Position numbers and translations under genes: made by a program | Shown: positions 8,738 to 18,091 of the stretch, one piece after another | Position numbering within the stretch: position 1 is the first letter of the stretch | Layout of the letters: the number at the start of each line of letters is the position of its first letter | From: an uncultured Clostridia bacterium | Lineage (GTDB): Bacteria > Bacillota > Clostridia > Oscillospirales > Ruminococcaceae | Direction of reading: 5' to 3' | NCBI GenBank assembly: GCA_947630555.1 | Contig: CANRIA010000002.1 | Coordinates: 48,482 to 112,481, forward strand | Length of the DNA: 64,000 bases | Notes under the pieces: generated by a model | The model's input: the letters and a program-made list of their open reading frames with translations, nothing else | Told to the model about the DNA's origin: nothing | The model's database searches: none

Positions 8738-10051
8738 ATGGCAGACCCGAGAGAAACAGCGTATCACTTGCTTTATAATTGCAGACACAGCGGCGCGTAT
8801 TCAAATATTGCGTTTGACAGCTATATAAGCAAGGGTGCGCTTTCAGATGAAGAAAAACGCTTTGCGGCGGCTTTGGCATACGGAACTCTGGAAAGGCTCG
8901 TAACGCTTGACAGGATAATTGCAGAGCGTTCAAAAATACCCGTGGACAAGCTTTCAAACGAGGCTGTGTGTGTGCTGCAAATGGGGCTGTATCAGCTTTT
9001 GTATATGAAGTCGGTACCGCCAAGCGCAACTGTGAACGAGTCTGTAAGGCTTGTAAAACATATGATGAAAAATCCGTCGGCGGCAGGCTTTGTAAACGGC
9101 GTTCTGAGAAGCTTTTTAAGAGACGGTATGCCGCTGCCCGTACCGAAAGGCAAAGAGGACGAGCTTTCGCTGAAATTTTCGTGCCCACAGTGGCTCGTAC
9201 ATAAATGGCTGAAAGAATACGGCGAAAAAACGGCTCTTTCACTTTTGGAGAGCTCTGTAGGCAAGCCGCCTGTAACGCTGAGAGCGAATACTTTGAAGTG
9301 CTCTGCTCAGCAGCTTGTTGATGCGCTTTTGCAGGACGGTTATAAAGCCGCCGTGAATGATAAGATACCCGACTGTGTGCAGCTTTTAAGCGGCGGAGAT
9401 ATTGAAAATACGCTTGCCTTTAAAAATGGGCTGTTCCATGTTCAGGATATATCTTCGCAGATATGCTGTATGGCGCTTGACCCAAAAGAGGGCGACATCG
9501 TGATAGATGTTTGCTCCGCGCCGGGCGGCAAGGCTTTTACCTGTGCCCAGCTTATGAAAGACAGCGGCAGTTTGATAGCCCTGGATCTTCACGATAAAAG
9601 AGTTTCACTTATAAAAAGCGGCGCTGAAAGGCTGGGTATAAAGTGCATTACAGCGGCGGTCAATGATGCGCGAAAGGTTAGTGTTTCTTTGCCAAAGGCT
9701 GATAAAGTGCTTTGCGATGTTGTGTGCTCCGGGCTTGGGGTAATAAGGCGCAAGCCGGAGATAAAGTATAAAGATCCCGAAGAGCTTAAAAGGCTGCCTG
9801 AAATACAGTCAGAGATACTTAAATCTTCGGCGCAGTATGTAAAATACGGCGGCGTGCTTGTGTATTCTACCTGCACTGTTTCAAAGGCTGAAAATGAGCA
9901 GGTGGTTGAAAAGTTTTTGCAGGAAAACAAAGGTTTTATGCCTGTTAATGTTTGTGATGACATGGGGCTTAAAGAGCCGTTTGTGACTATGACCCCCGAA
10001 ATGTTCGGCGGCGACGGTTTCTTTATCGCTAAACTTAAAAAAGACGGTTGA
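8738..10051 (+). CDS. rsmB: 16S rRNA (cytosine967-C5)-methyltransferase
   Basis: Methylates C967 of 16S rRNA using S-adenosylmethionine. The 437-residue protein has an N-terminal NusB-like helical domain (about 1-135) and a C-terminal Rossmann methyltransferase domain with the SAM loop CSAPGGK, a DVVCSGLGVIRRKPEI segment holding one catalytic Cys, and YSTCTV holding the other. The ATG at 8738 directly abuts the upstream stop; a TTG at 8705 would add 11 residues inside the previous gene and lacks support. It lies within the conserved fmt-rsmB-rlmN order. Confidence 0.94.
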   Translation: MADPRETAYHLLYNCRHSGAYSNIAFDSYISKGALSDEEKRFAAALAYGTLERLVTLDRIIAERSKIPVDKLSNEAVCVLQMGLYQLLYMKSVPPSATVNESVRLVKHMMKNPSAAGFVNGVLRSFLRDGMPLPVPKGKEDELSLKFSCPQWLVHKWLKEYGEKTALSLLESSVGKPPVTLRANTLKCSAQQLVDALLQDGYKAAVNDKIPDCVQLLSGGDIENTLAFKNGLFHVQDISSQICCMALDPKEGDIVIDVCSAPGGKAFTCAQLMKDSGSLIALDLHDKRVSLIKSGAERLGIKCITAAVNDARKVSVSLPKADKVLCDVVCSGLGVIRRKPEIKYKDPEELKRLPEIQSEILKSSAQYVKYGGVLVYSTCTVSKAENEQVVEKFLQENKGFMPVNVCDDMGLKEPFVTMTPEMFGGDGFFIAKLKKDG

Positions 10052-10067
10052 CATAAAGAGGTGTGCT

Positions 10068-11117
10068 ATGCGGCAGACTATTCAGATAAACGGAAAAACT
10101 GATATTCTCAGCATGACTTTGCCTGAGCTTGAAGAAGCGATTGAAAGCATGGGCGAGAAGAAATTCAGGGCAAGACAGATATATGAGTGGCTGCACGTTA
10201 AGCAAGTGGTTGATTTTTCCTCTATGACCAATCTTTCTGCACAGTTAAGAGCACGACTTAACGAAATTTTTTGTGTAAATTCACTATTTATTGCTAAAAG
10301 GCTTGCCTCTTGTACCGATAATACGTTAAAATATCTATATAGGCTTTATGACGGCGAGCACGTTGAGTCTGTACTTATGGAATATGAGCACGGAAATACC
10401 TTGTGTATATCAACACAAGTGGGGTGCAAAATGGGGTGCAGCTTTTGTGCATCAACAAAGGCAGGCTTTTGCAGAGACCTTTTGCCGTCTGAAATGCTTA
10501 TGCAGATATATACTGCTCGGCGCGACAGCGGAAGGAAAATCTCGGGCGTGGTGCTTATGGGCATAGGCGAGCCGCTTGATAATTACGATAATGTGGTAAG
10601 GTTTTTTGAGCTTATTTCTTCGCCTGTGGGAATGAATATAAGCCTGCGGCACGTTTCGCTCTCAACCTGTGGGCTTGTGCCGAAGATATATGAGCTTGCC
10701 AAACTTAAACTTGGCATTACTCTTTCGGTATCGCTCCATTCGGCAGATAACGAGTCAAGAAGCAGTATAATGCCTGTAAATAATAAATATGATATATATG
10801 AGCTTGTCACCGCCTGCCGCGATTACTTTAAAGCCACAGGCAGACGTGTAAGTTTTGAGTATGCGGTGATAGAGGGCGTGAACGACAGCTATGAAGATGC
10901 AAAAAAGCTGGCGGCACTTTTAGACGGCATGATGTGCCATGTAAATCTTATTCCCGTAAATAGAATAGATGAGAGGGATTACAGGTCGTCAAGGCGGTCA
11001 ACAATGAGGTTTAAGGAAACACTTGAAAAGTTTAAAATGAACGTTACTGTAAGGCGTACCTTGGGCGCGGATATAAACGCAGCCTGCGGTCAGCTGAGAA
11101 GACAGTATGGTATATAG
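10068..11117 (+). CDS. rlmN: 23S rRNA (adenine2503-C2)-methyltransferase, radical SAM
   Basis: Methylates A2503 of 23S rRNA and A37 of some tRNAs. The 349-residue protein has the radical-SAM motif GCKMGCSFC (CxxxCxxC) about residues 122-130, which binds a 4Fe-4S cluster, a GIGEPLDNYDN motif, and a C-terminal NAACGQLRR segment bearing the reactive cysteine. AAAGAGGTG precedes the ATG. I see no Cfr-like replacement; the rsmB-rlmN-PP2C-kinase order favours RlmN. Confidence 0.95.
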   Translation: MRQTIQINGKTDILSMTLPELEEAIESMGEKKFRARQIYEWLHVKQVVDFSSMTNLSAQLRARLNEIFCVNSLFIAKRLASCTDNTLKYLYRLYDGEHVESVLMEYEHGNTLCISTQVGCKMGCSFCASTKAGFCRDLLPSEMLMQIYTARRDSGRKISGVVLMGIGEPLDNYDNVVRFFELISSPVGMNISLRHVSLSTCGLVPKIYELAKLKLGITLSVSLHSADNESRSSIMPVNNKYDIYELVTACRDYFKATGRRVSFEYAVIEGVNDSYEDAKKLAALLDGMMCHVNLIPVNRIDERDYRSSRRSTMRFKETLEKFKMNVTVRRTLGADINAACGQLRRQYGI

Positions 11118-11168
11118 TAAATTAAAAGGCGGCATTGTTCGCTTTCTGACATAAAGAGGTGACATATT

Positions 11169-11918
11169 TTGTTTGTTTGTGCGGCAAGTGATATCGGTAT
11201 GAAACGCAAAGAAAACCAGGACAGCTTTTTGTTCAGTTCGTTTGACGACGGTGCAGTGTGCGCTGTGGTGTGCGACGGCATGGGCGGTGCAGGCTTTGGA
11301 AGTTTGGCAAGCAGTATTGCAGTAAATGCTGTTCATGACAGGATAAAGCAAAACTACCGCAGCACGTTCAGTCCGATGAGCATGAAAAATCTGCTTGTTA
11401 CGGCGGTATCTGCGGCAAATACGCTGATATTCAAAAAAGCTGCCGAAGAGCAGGAGAAAAAAGGCATGGGCACAACCTGTGTTGCGGCTATAGTGAAAGA
11501 CGATATTGCATATATCGCAAGTGTCGGCGATTCAAGAGCGTATCATCTTTCTTCGGGCGGCATTAAGCAGGTTACCGTTGACCATACCTATGTTGAAATG
11601 CTTTACGAGCAGGGCAAAATAAATAAAGAAGAGATATCCACACACGATATGCGGCACTATATAACAAAAGCCGTTGGTGTTGAAAAAGAAGTTGAGGTGG
11701 ATTTCTTCGAGATAGATATTTCGCGCGGGGACGAGATAATTTTGTGCAGCGACGGTCTTTCAAACTATTGCAGTGACGAAATGCTGTATGAAGCTATACA
11801 CGCGAGGGCAAAGAACAAAGAGAAAGGCGATAAAGTTGTCGCCGGGCTTATTGACTATGTTAATTCTCAGGGTGGCAGGGATAATATAACCCTAGCCATG
11901 ATATGTAATTACGACTGA
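11169..11918 (+). CDS. prpC: PP2C-type Ser/Thr protein phosphatase (Stp1/PrpC)
   Basis: The 249-residue metal-dependent phosphatase reverses phosphorylation by the PASTA kinase encoded next. Motifs include KRKENQDSF near the start, CDGMGG (metal ligands) about residue 36, SVGDSRAY, and a C-terminal GRDNITL. The start is TTG at 11169, placed after AAAGAGGTGACA, the same ribosome-site style as other genes here. The phosphatase-kinase pair is separated by 27 bp. Confidence 0.94.
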   Translation: MFVCAASDIGMKRKENQDSFLFSSFDDGAVCAVVCDGMGGAGFGSLASSIAVNAVHDRIKQNYRSTFSPMSMKNLLVTAVSAANTLIFKKAAEEQEKKGMGTTCVAAIVKDDIAYIASVGDSRAYHLSSGGIKQVTVDHTYVEMLYEQGKINKEEISTHDMRHYITKAVGVEKEVEVDFFEIDISRGDEIILCSDGLSNYCSDEMLYEAIHARAKNKEKGDKVVAGLIDYVNSQGGRDNITLAMICNYD

Positions 11919-11945
11919 TATAACTAATATATAGGAGTGAAATCA

Positions 11946-14468
11946 ATGGATCTTAATATCGGCAAAAAGCTTGACGGAAGATACGAAATAACGGAGCTTA
12001 TCGGCATAGGCGGAATGGCGGACGTGTACAAAGCAGTTGACATTATGGAAAACAGAGTTGTCGCTGTAAAGATACTAAAGCCCGAATTTTCCGAAAACGA
12101 GGAGTTCCTGAAGCGTTTCAGAAATGAGAGCAAGGCAATTGCTGTACTCTCGCACCCGAATATCGTAAAGATATACGACGTTGGTTTTAATGATGACATA
12201 CAGTTCATTGTTATGGAGTATATCGACGGTATAACGCTCAAAGAATTTATTGAGCAGCAGGGCGCACTGCGCTGGAAAGATGCACTGCACTTTATAACGC
12301 AGATACTCAGAGCATTGCAGCACGCGCATGACAGGGGCATTATTCACCGTGATATAAAGCCGCAGAACATAATGCTGTTTGCTGACGGCACTATAAAGGT
12401 CATGGACTTTGGTATTGCCAGATTTTCAAGAGTTGACGGCAAGACCATGTCTGAAAAGACCATAGGCTCTGTTCACTATATCTCACCCGAACAGGCAAGG
12501 GGAGATTATACCGACGAGAGAAGCGATATATATTCGGTCGGTGTAATGCTGTATGAAATGCTTACAGGCAGAAAGATGTTTGACGGCGAAAACCCTGTTT
12601 CTATCGCGCTTATGCATATGCAGGAGCAGCCTACTTTTCCGCGTACATATGTACCTTCTATACCAGAAGCTTTGGAAGAAATAGTTATGCACGCTGTAGA
12701 AAAAGAGCCTGCAAAGCGTTATCAATCGGCTGCTGAGATGATAAAAGATATTGATACTTTCAAAATGGATCAGTCGGTCGTTTTCGGTTATATTCCGCGT
12801 GATGATGAGGATGAAGAAGACAGCGAGGGTACAAGATATTTTACTCCCGTAACGCCTGCTGCCTCTAAGAAATATGAAGAAACAGATGAAGAAGAATTTG
12901 ACGAGGACTATGATGACGAAGAAGATGAAGAACCCAGAAAAAGCTATGTCTTTCCGATACTTTGCGCTTCTGCTGTTGCGGTAGTTATCATTGCTTGTGT
13001 TGTAATTTTCGGCGTAATAAGCAAGTTTAACAAGTCGTCAAAAGATGATTCTTTTGAAATGCCTAACCTTGTAAATACTGTATATACCCAAGCGGAGGAG
13101 CAGTATAAAGATCTGATAAATTTCAACGTTGTTGAGGAGTATAATTCAGAGTACGGCGAAGGATTGATCTTTGAACAGAGCGTTGCCGAGGGCAAGACCT
13201 CAAAGAAAGGCATAAACGTAAGCGTTAAGGTCAGCAAGGGACCGAGAATGATACAAGTACCCGACGATCTTGTAGGACATAAATACAGCGATTCTATTGA
13301 AAATGAATTGAAGCAGCTGGGCTTTGAGGTAAAGAAAATGTCCGACTGGAACGACCAGTATGATGTTGACGTTATATTCAAAGTTGACCCCGAAAGCGGA
13401 AAAAGCGCAGAAGCAGGCTCAACAATAGTTGTATATGTAAGCTACGGACCTCTTTCCAACAGTTCGGAAATGCCTAAGGTAATAGGTCTTACAAGAGAAG
13501 AAGCGCAGGAAGCCCTCTCGGCAAAGAGATTTACAAATGTACAGTTTAAAGATGTTGATGTAAAAGACCCTGCAAAGGGAACGGTAGTAAGCCAGAGCGT
13601 TATGGAAGGCACTACTATCCCTCGTGACCAGGAAATAATTATAGGTGTTTCCACGGGTGTTGAGGGAACAGGTTCTATTGACCTTTCAGTACCTATACCT
13701 GCCGGCGCAAGCGGTTCGTTCACATTCAACGTATACAATGATTCGGGAGCTGTTATACAGCACTCAACGCTTGATAAAGCCGAATACTATGCAGGCAACA
13801 ATATAACTATAAAGGGCATAAGCGGCAAGGGTGTCCAGACACTTATGGTAGAGGCTGTGAACACAAAGACTAATAAAGCGGTCAAGTATGCGGTATTTAC
13901 TGTTGATTTCAACGCAAAGACTGCTACACAGACTTCTGTTGACAAAGATGCATTCATAAGCATAGTTGAAACCACCACAAAGGCTACTTATACCGTAAGC
14001 TTCGCGCAGGTGGCAGGCGTATCGTTCTCGGGCGCATCTACTGTTACCGAGGGCAGCGATTACTCGTTCTCGGTAAGCGTAAGCAGCGGATATAATTCGG
14101 GCTCTATGGTAGTAAGAGTTAACGGCTCTGCTGTTTTGGCAAATGCTGACGGCACATATACCGTCAGGGGCGTAACCGGCAACCTTAGCATAACAGTAGA
14201 GGGTGTTACTATAGTAACAGAACCGCCTGTAACTCAGCCGCAGGAAGAACCTACTTATTATGATCTTCCTGACGAAGAGAAAGGTACTTATAGAGCTAAT
14301 TCATCAGGTTGGTTCTTTGATCCAACCGATCCGTCAACACCTGTCAAGACTTTCAATGAGGGTGATGAATTTACGACGTTCGATGCATATTACGACAACT
14401 ATATCGGATACCGGGATGCCGTCAAACATATTTTTGCTGATAAAAGCAAGTTTGATAAGATAGATTAA
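11946..14468 (+). CDS. prkC: PASTA-domain eukaryotic-type Ser/Thr protein kinase with unusual C-terminal extension
   Basis: The 840-residue membrane kinase senses cell-wall fragments and controls growth and germination in relatives. The kinase domain (about 10-270) has GIGGMADVYKA, HRDIKPQNIM and DFG. A very acidic juxtamembrane linker (about 280-325) leads to one membrane helix (about 334-356). Three PASTA repeats follow (about 372-438, 436-503 and 508-573). Beyond them is about 265 residues of beta-rich, Ser/Thr/Val-rich sequence with a repeat-like segment near 681-755 and a Pro-rich spacer, which most PrkC proteins lack. The ATG at 11946 follows TAGGAGTG; the GTG at 11937 sits inside that site. 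Confidence 0.93.
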   Translation: MDLNIGKKLDGRYEITELIGIGGMADVYKAVDIMENRVVAVKILKPEFSENEEFLKRFRNESKAIAVLSHPNIVKIYDVGFNDDIQFIVMEYIDGITLKEFIEQQGALRWKDALHFITQILRALQHAHDRGIIHRDIKPQNIMLFADGTIKVMDFGIARFSRVDGKTMSEKTIGSVHYISPEQARGDYTDERSDIYSVGVMLYEMLTGRKMFDGENPVSIALMHMQEQPTFPRTYVPSIPEALEEIVMHAVEKEPAKRYQSAAEMIKDIDTFKMDQSVVFGYIPRDDEDEEDSEGTRYFTPVTPAASKKYEETDEEEFDEDYDDEEDEEPRKSYVFPILCASAVAVVIIACVVIFGVISKFNKSSKDDSFEMPNLVNTVYTQAEEQYKDLINFNVVEEYNSEYGEGLIFEQSVAEGKTSKKGINVSVKVSKGPRMIQVPDDLVGHKYSDSIENELKQLGFEVKKMSDWNDQYDVDVIFKVDPESGKSAEAGSTIVVYVSYGPLSNSSEMPKVIGLTREEAQEALSAKRFTNVQFKDVDVKDPAKGTVVSQSVMEGTTIPRDQEIIIGVSTGVEGTGSIDLSVPIPAGASGSFTFNVYNDSGAVIQHSTLDKAEYYAGNNITIKGISGKGVQTLMVEAVNTKTNKAVKYAVFTVDFNAKTATQTSVDKDAFISIVETTTKATYTVSFAQVAGVSFSGASTVTEGSDYSFSVSVSSGYNSGSMVVRVNGSAVLANADGTYTVRGVTGNLSITVEGVTIVTEPPVTQPQEEPTYYDLPDEEKGTYRANSSGWFFDPTDPSTPVKTFNEGDEFTTFDAYYDNYIGYRDAVKHIFADKSKFDKID

Positions 14469-14475
14469 AATTTAT

Positions 14476-15390
14476 ATGGATTGTGAGAATAAAAAACTCT
14501 CGGGTACGATAGTAAAACTTATCGGAGGCATTTATTTCGTAGATGTCTCCGATAGTGTATATGAATGTACCGCGAGAGGTTCGTTCAGAAATAAGGGCAT
14601 ATCGCCCTGCTGCGGCGATATTGTTTCAATAGTGCAGACAGGCGAGGGCAAGGGCGTTATCGTTGAAGTCAGCGACCGCAAAAATTTTATCGTTCGTCCG
14701 CCGCTTGCGAATATCGATAATCTGATACTTGTTGTGTCGTCATGTCTGCCATCGCCGAATTTGCTGCTGCTTGATAAATTTATAGCCGTTGCAGAGTATA
14801 AAAACATAGACCCTATAATAGTCTTTACAAAAACCGACATAACGCCTGCCGACAAGCTTAAAAAGCTTTACAACGATTGCGGCGTTGAGGTGTTCTGTAT
14901 AAGCGGCGGCAATGAGGCCCTTGCAGATGTACTGAAACAGCGCATAAGCGGTCAGGTGTCGGCGTTTGCAGGCAATACGGGGGTCGGCAAAACAACACTG
15001 CTCAATGGTATGTTTCCTGATCTTAAAGAAAAGACCGCCGAGATCAGCCGCAAACTTGGCAGAGGCAGGCACACCACGCGGCACGTTTCGCTTTATAAAC
15101 TTTCGGGTGGGGGATATGTTGCAGATACGCCGGGATTTTCAAGCTTTGATACCTCGCAGTATGATATAATTTTCAAAGAAGACTTAGCAGAGTGCTTTCG
15201 CGAATTTCGCCCCTACCTTGGCAAATGCAGATTTTTAAATTGCAGCCACACCAAAGAAAGCGGCTGCGCGGTACTGGGGGCTATGGCAGAGGGCAAAATA
15301 TGCTCCTCGCGCCATGAAAGCTATAAAGCCATGTATGAAGAAGCGAAACTTATTCCCGAATGGAAGTATAAACAATATAAAAAGCAATAA
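14476..15390 (+). CDS. rsgA: Ribosome small-subunit GTPase RsgA
   Basis: Circularly permuted GTPase that helps 30S subunit maturation. The 304-residue protein has an N-terminal OB-fold (about 1-70), the permuted G4 motif VFTKTD (about 116-121) before the P-loop GNTGVGKTTLLN (about 171-182) and DTPGFSSFD, and a C-terminal zinc site with the CRFLNCSHTKESGC pattern. It starts 7 nt after the kinase stop without an obvious ribosome site, so coupling to the kinase is likely. It closes the conserved block. Confidence 0.95.
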   Translation: MDCENKKLSGTIVKLIGGIYFVDVSDSVYECTARGSFRNKGISPCCGDIVSIVQTGEGKGVIVEVSDRKNFIVRPPLANIDNLILVVSSCLPSPNLLLLDKFIAVAEYKNIDPIIVFTKTDITPADKLKKLYNDCGVEVFCISGGNEALADVLKQRISGQVSAFAGNTGVGKTTLLNGMFPDLKEKTAEISRKLGRGRHTTRHVSLYKLSGGGYVADTPGFSSFDTSQYDIIFKEDLAECFREFRPYLGKCRFLNCSHTKESGCAVLGAMAEGKICSSRHESYKAMYEEAKLIPEWKYKQYKKQ

Positions 15391-15393
15391 AAT

Positions 15394-15430
15394 TATCCGC
15401 CGAAGATATTTCTCCGACGGATATTTCTTT
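15394..15430 (+). terminator. Intrinsic terminator after rsgA
   Basis: TATCCGCCG (15394-15402) pairs with CGACGGATA (15415-15423) with one internal mismatch and is followed by TTTCTTTT. It ends the long plus-strand block. Confidence 0.7.
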
Positions 15431-15514
15431 TCAGTTCCGACACTTTTTTATGCCGAATACCAGTCTTAGCGCTCCTGCCACAACTTTAGGCGGCTTGATG
15501 ACGATTATTTTCAT
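15431..15514 (-). CDS. spoVM: Stage V sporulation protein M (27 residues)
   Basis: This tiny gene encodes a peptide beginning MKIIVIKPPKVVAGALRLVF and ending in a short basic tail. It matches the SpoVM pattern (Lys-x-Pro-Lys near 7-10, Gly near 14, Arg near 17): an amphipathic helix that in Bacillus recognises the convex forespore membrane and anchors SpoIVA coat assembly. GGGGGT lies 6-7 nt upstream of the ATG. The location next to prkC-rsgA matches the Bacillus spoVM neighbourhood, but here the gene is on the opposite strand, 55 nt downstream of the beta-glucosidase. Size, motif, ribosome site and context agree. Confidence 0.85.
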   Translation of the reverse strand: MKIIVIKPPKVVAGALRLVFGIKKCRN

Positions 15515-15569
15515 TCAACTACCCCCATAACGAAATTTACTACATAATATTCCGCAGGCGGCAAATGCG

Positions 15570-17852
15570 TTACTTTTCGTCATTTACAATTTCATTCAGC
15601 CTGTTTATGGTGGCTATCAGCTTTTCACGGGTTATGCCTTTTGAAGCTACAAAGTCAAGCGTTGTGCGCACACTCATGTCTGCAAATACCTGCATAAGGT
15701 CGGCAGGGCAGTCGTCAACACTTTGTATGCCAACCTGACCGCCCTCTTTGGCAACTTCAGATCTTAAAAAGTCTACAAAAACTTCTGCCGCGGCAGGGTG
15801 GGCGAGAATGTCGCCAACAATGCTGTTAATTGTAAAATGCACTTTTGGCAGATAGCCGTTGTTTATGAAAATATACGCCGACTGCCTTATATCTCTTGAA
15901 GATGAGCCTATCTCAATGTCGTATCTGCCGTCCTCAACTACCCAGTCATGCTCGTCGGTGCTGTAATAGGCAAATGCCGTTTTATCCAGCTTGAAGAACA
16001 CCTTTTTGCTTTCGCCTGCTTCAAGAGCTACTTTTTCATAGCCTTTAAGCTCACGAACAGGTCTGTCAACCGATGAGTGTTTGTCACTCACATACAGCTG
16101 AACAACTTCTTTGCCTGCACGGCTGCCAACGTTTTTAACGGTTACGCTCACAGTAAGTTCACCGTCGGCATTTATCTCATCTGCCGATAGTTTTATATCT
16201 GAATACTCAAACTTCGTATAGCTAAGCCCGTAACCAAACGGGAAAAGTACAGGCATTTTGCGCTTGTCATACCAGCGGTAGCCTACATATAAGCCCTCGT
16301 TGTAATAAACGTTGTCGCCGCAGCCAAATTCTCCTATAAATGCAGGGGTATCCTCGTGGCGGAGAGGGAAGGTTTCAGCAAGTTTGCCGCTGGGGTTCAC
16401 TTTGCCGAACAGCAGGTCACAAGCCGCGCCGCCGCTTGCCTGTCCTGCAAGATACATCTCCAGCACGCCCTTTGCACTGTCAATCCACGGCATTTCCATA
16501 GGCGAGCCGTTGTGCAGCACGACTACTATATTTTTGTTTACAGCCGCCGCACGCTTTATAAGCTCGCATTGGCAGTCGGGCATACGCATATGCTTTCTGT
16601 CGCCGCCCTCATACTCGAATGAATCAGGCAGACCTGCGAATATTACTGCAATATCGCACTCTTTGGCAAGCTCTACAGCCTCAGAGATGAGCTTTTCATC
16701 GGGTTCGTTGCTCTCAGCCTCAAAACCCAAAGCAAATTTAACGTCGCAGTATTCTTTAACCGCATCAAGAGCCGAGGTTATCTCGGTGCATTCTATGTGT
16801 GAAGAACCGCCACCCTGAAAACGCGGTGTTTTAGCAAATGCGCCGATAAAGCATATCTTTTTACCCGTGTCAAGCGGCAGTATGTCGCCGTCGTTCTTCA
16901 AAAGAACAGCACATTCTGTGGCTATCTTCCGCGAAAGTTCGTGGTCTTTTTTCGGATCCCACTGACCGCCCTTGTGGTTGGTCTTGTATTTGTCGTAAAG
17001 TTTCAGAACGTTCCTTACACATTCGTCAACGTACTTTTCGTCAAGTTTTCCGCTTTTAACGGCTTCAACAATTATTTCGTCCGTCTTGCCGTGGCAGGAG
17101 GGCATTTGCAGATCAAGCCCTGCCTCAACGCCCTTTTCGCGCTCGTCAACCGCGCCCCAGTCACTCATTACAAGACCTTTGAAGCCCCATTTATCGCGAA
17201 GTATATCGGTCAGCAGATATTTGCTCTGCGTGGTGTATTCGCCATTGATGCGATTATACGATGCCATGACAGTCCACGGCTTGGCTTCTTTTATAGCATA
17301 CTCAAACGCGCTGAGATATATTTCGTGCAGCGTGCGTTCATCAACGTTGGCGCTTACAGCCATTCTGCGCGTTTCCTGATTGTTGCAGGCAAAGTGCTTT
17401 ATAGAAGTTCCCACGCCCTTGCTCTGTATGCCCTTTATAAGCGCCGCAGCCTGATGTGATGCAAGATAGGGGTCTTCTGAGAAATATTCAAAGTTTCTGC
17501 CGCAAAGGGGAGAGCGCTTTATGTTCACACCGGGGCCGAGTATTACAGCAATGTCCTCAGCCTGACATTCATCGCCGATAGCCTTGCCCATTTTTTCAAG
17601 AAGCGTTTTGTCAAACGAAGATGCCGTTGCGCAGGCAGCAGGGAAGCATACCGCAATTGCGGTTTCGTCGTTAGCTTCTGTTATGCAATGGTTGCGGTTG
17701 GTCTTTCTCAATCCGTGAGGGCCGTCTGAGAGCATTATAGGCTCGATGTCGAAACGCTCAAGCGCCTTTGTGTGCCAGAAATCGCTGCCCGAACATAAAG
17801 ATGCCTTTTCTTCAAGCGTCATCTCGGAAAGTATTTTTTCTATATTCATCAT
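15570..17852 (-). CDS. bglB: Beta-glucosidase, glycoside hydrolase family 3
   Basis: The 760-residue protein hydrolyses beta-linked glucosides or other short beta-glycosides; the exact substrate cannot be read. Domains in order: GH3 N-terminal TIM barrel (about 35-295) with the nucleophile in GLVMSDWG, GH3 C-terminal alpha/beta domain (about 330-550), fibronectin-III-like domain (about 585-655, with KNVGSRAGKEVVQLYVSD), and a roughly 90-residue helical tail. No signal peptide, so probably intracellular. AGGAGGTCAA precedes the start (an ATGATG doublet). No transporter is adjacent. The promoter carries a LacI-type palindrome. Confidence 0.94.
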   Translation of the reverse strand: MMNIEKILSEMTLEEKASLCSGSDFWHTKALERFDIEPIMLSDGPHGLRKTNRNHCITEANDETAIAVCFPAACATASSFDKTLLEKMGKAIGDECQAEDIAVILGPGVNIKRSPLCGRNFEYFSEDPYLASHQAAALIKGIQSKGVGTSIKHFACNNQETRRMAVSANVDERTLHEIYLSAFEYAIKEAKPWTVMASYNRINGEYTTQSKYLLTDILRDKWGFKGLVMSDWGAVDEREKGVEAGLDLQMPSCHGKTDEIIVEAVKSGKLDEKYVDECVRNVLKLYDKYKTNHKGGQWDPKKDHELSRKIATECAVLLKNDGDILPLDTGKKICFIGAFAKTPRFQGGGSSHIECTEITSALDAVKEYCDVKFALGFEAESNEPDEKLISEAVELAKECDIAVIFAGLPDSFEYEGGDRKHMRMPDCQCELIKRAAAVNKNIVVVLHNGSPMEMPWIDSAKGVLEMYLAGQASGGAACDLLFGKVNPSGKLAETFPLRHEDTPAFIGEFGCGDNVYYNEGLYVGYRWYDKRKMPVLFPFGYGLSYTKFEYSDIKLSADEINADGELTVSVTVKNVGSRAGKEVVQLYVSDKHSSVDRPVRELKGYEKVALEAGESKKVFFKLDKTAFAYYSTDEHDWVVEDGRYDIEIGSSSRDIRQSAYIFINNGYLPKVHFTINSIVGDILAHPAAAEVFVDFLRSEVAKEGGQVGIQSVDDCPADLMQVFADMSVRTTLDFVASKGITREKLIATINRLNEIVNDEK

Positions 17853-17895
17853 TTGACCTCCTAAGAGCGAAAATACTCGGTAATATGTTATTTTA

Positions 17896-17924
17896 AGTAT
17901 AGCATATAAAACGTTTTAGTGCAA
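17896..17924 (-). promoter_or_regulatory. Promoter of the beta-glucosidase gene with a LacI-type operator in its spacer
   Basis: Read on the minus strand, -35 TTGCAC (17919-17924) and -10 TATACT (17896-17901) have a 17-bp spacer. The spacer contains the perfect 12-bp palindrome TAAAACGTTTTA (17907-17918) with the central CG typical of LacI-family operators. Its outer bases do not fit a CcpA cre site. No regulator gene is adjacent. Confidence 0.65.
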
Positions 17925-18091
17925 GAATTATTTTATCAAGTGCGGCTAAGACTTGATTTTTGTGTAAACGCCCAAATTTTGGGGTAGAAATGCAACAAGT
18001 AATAAATAGTACATAGTATGTTCATAAAAATTTAATTTATTTGTGATATAATATGTAAACTAATTATGTAATGCTTAGAGGTGCGGATAAG

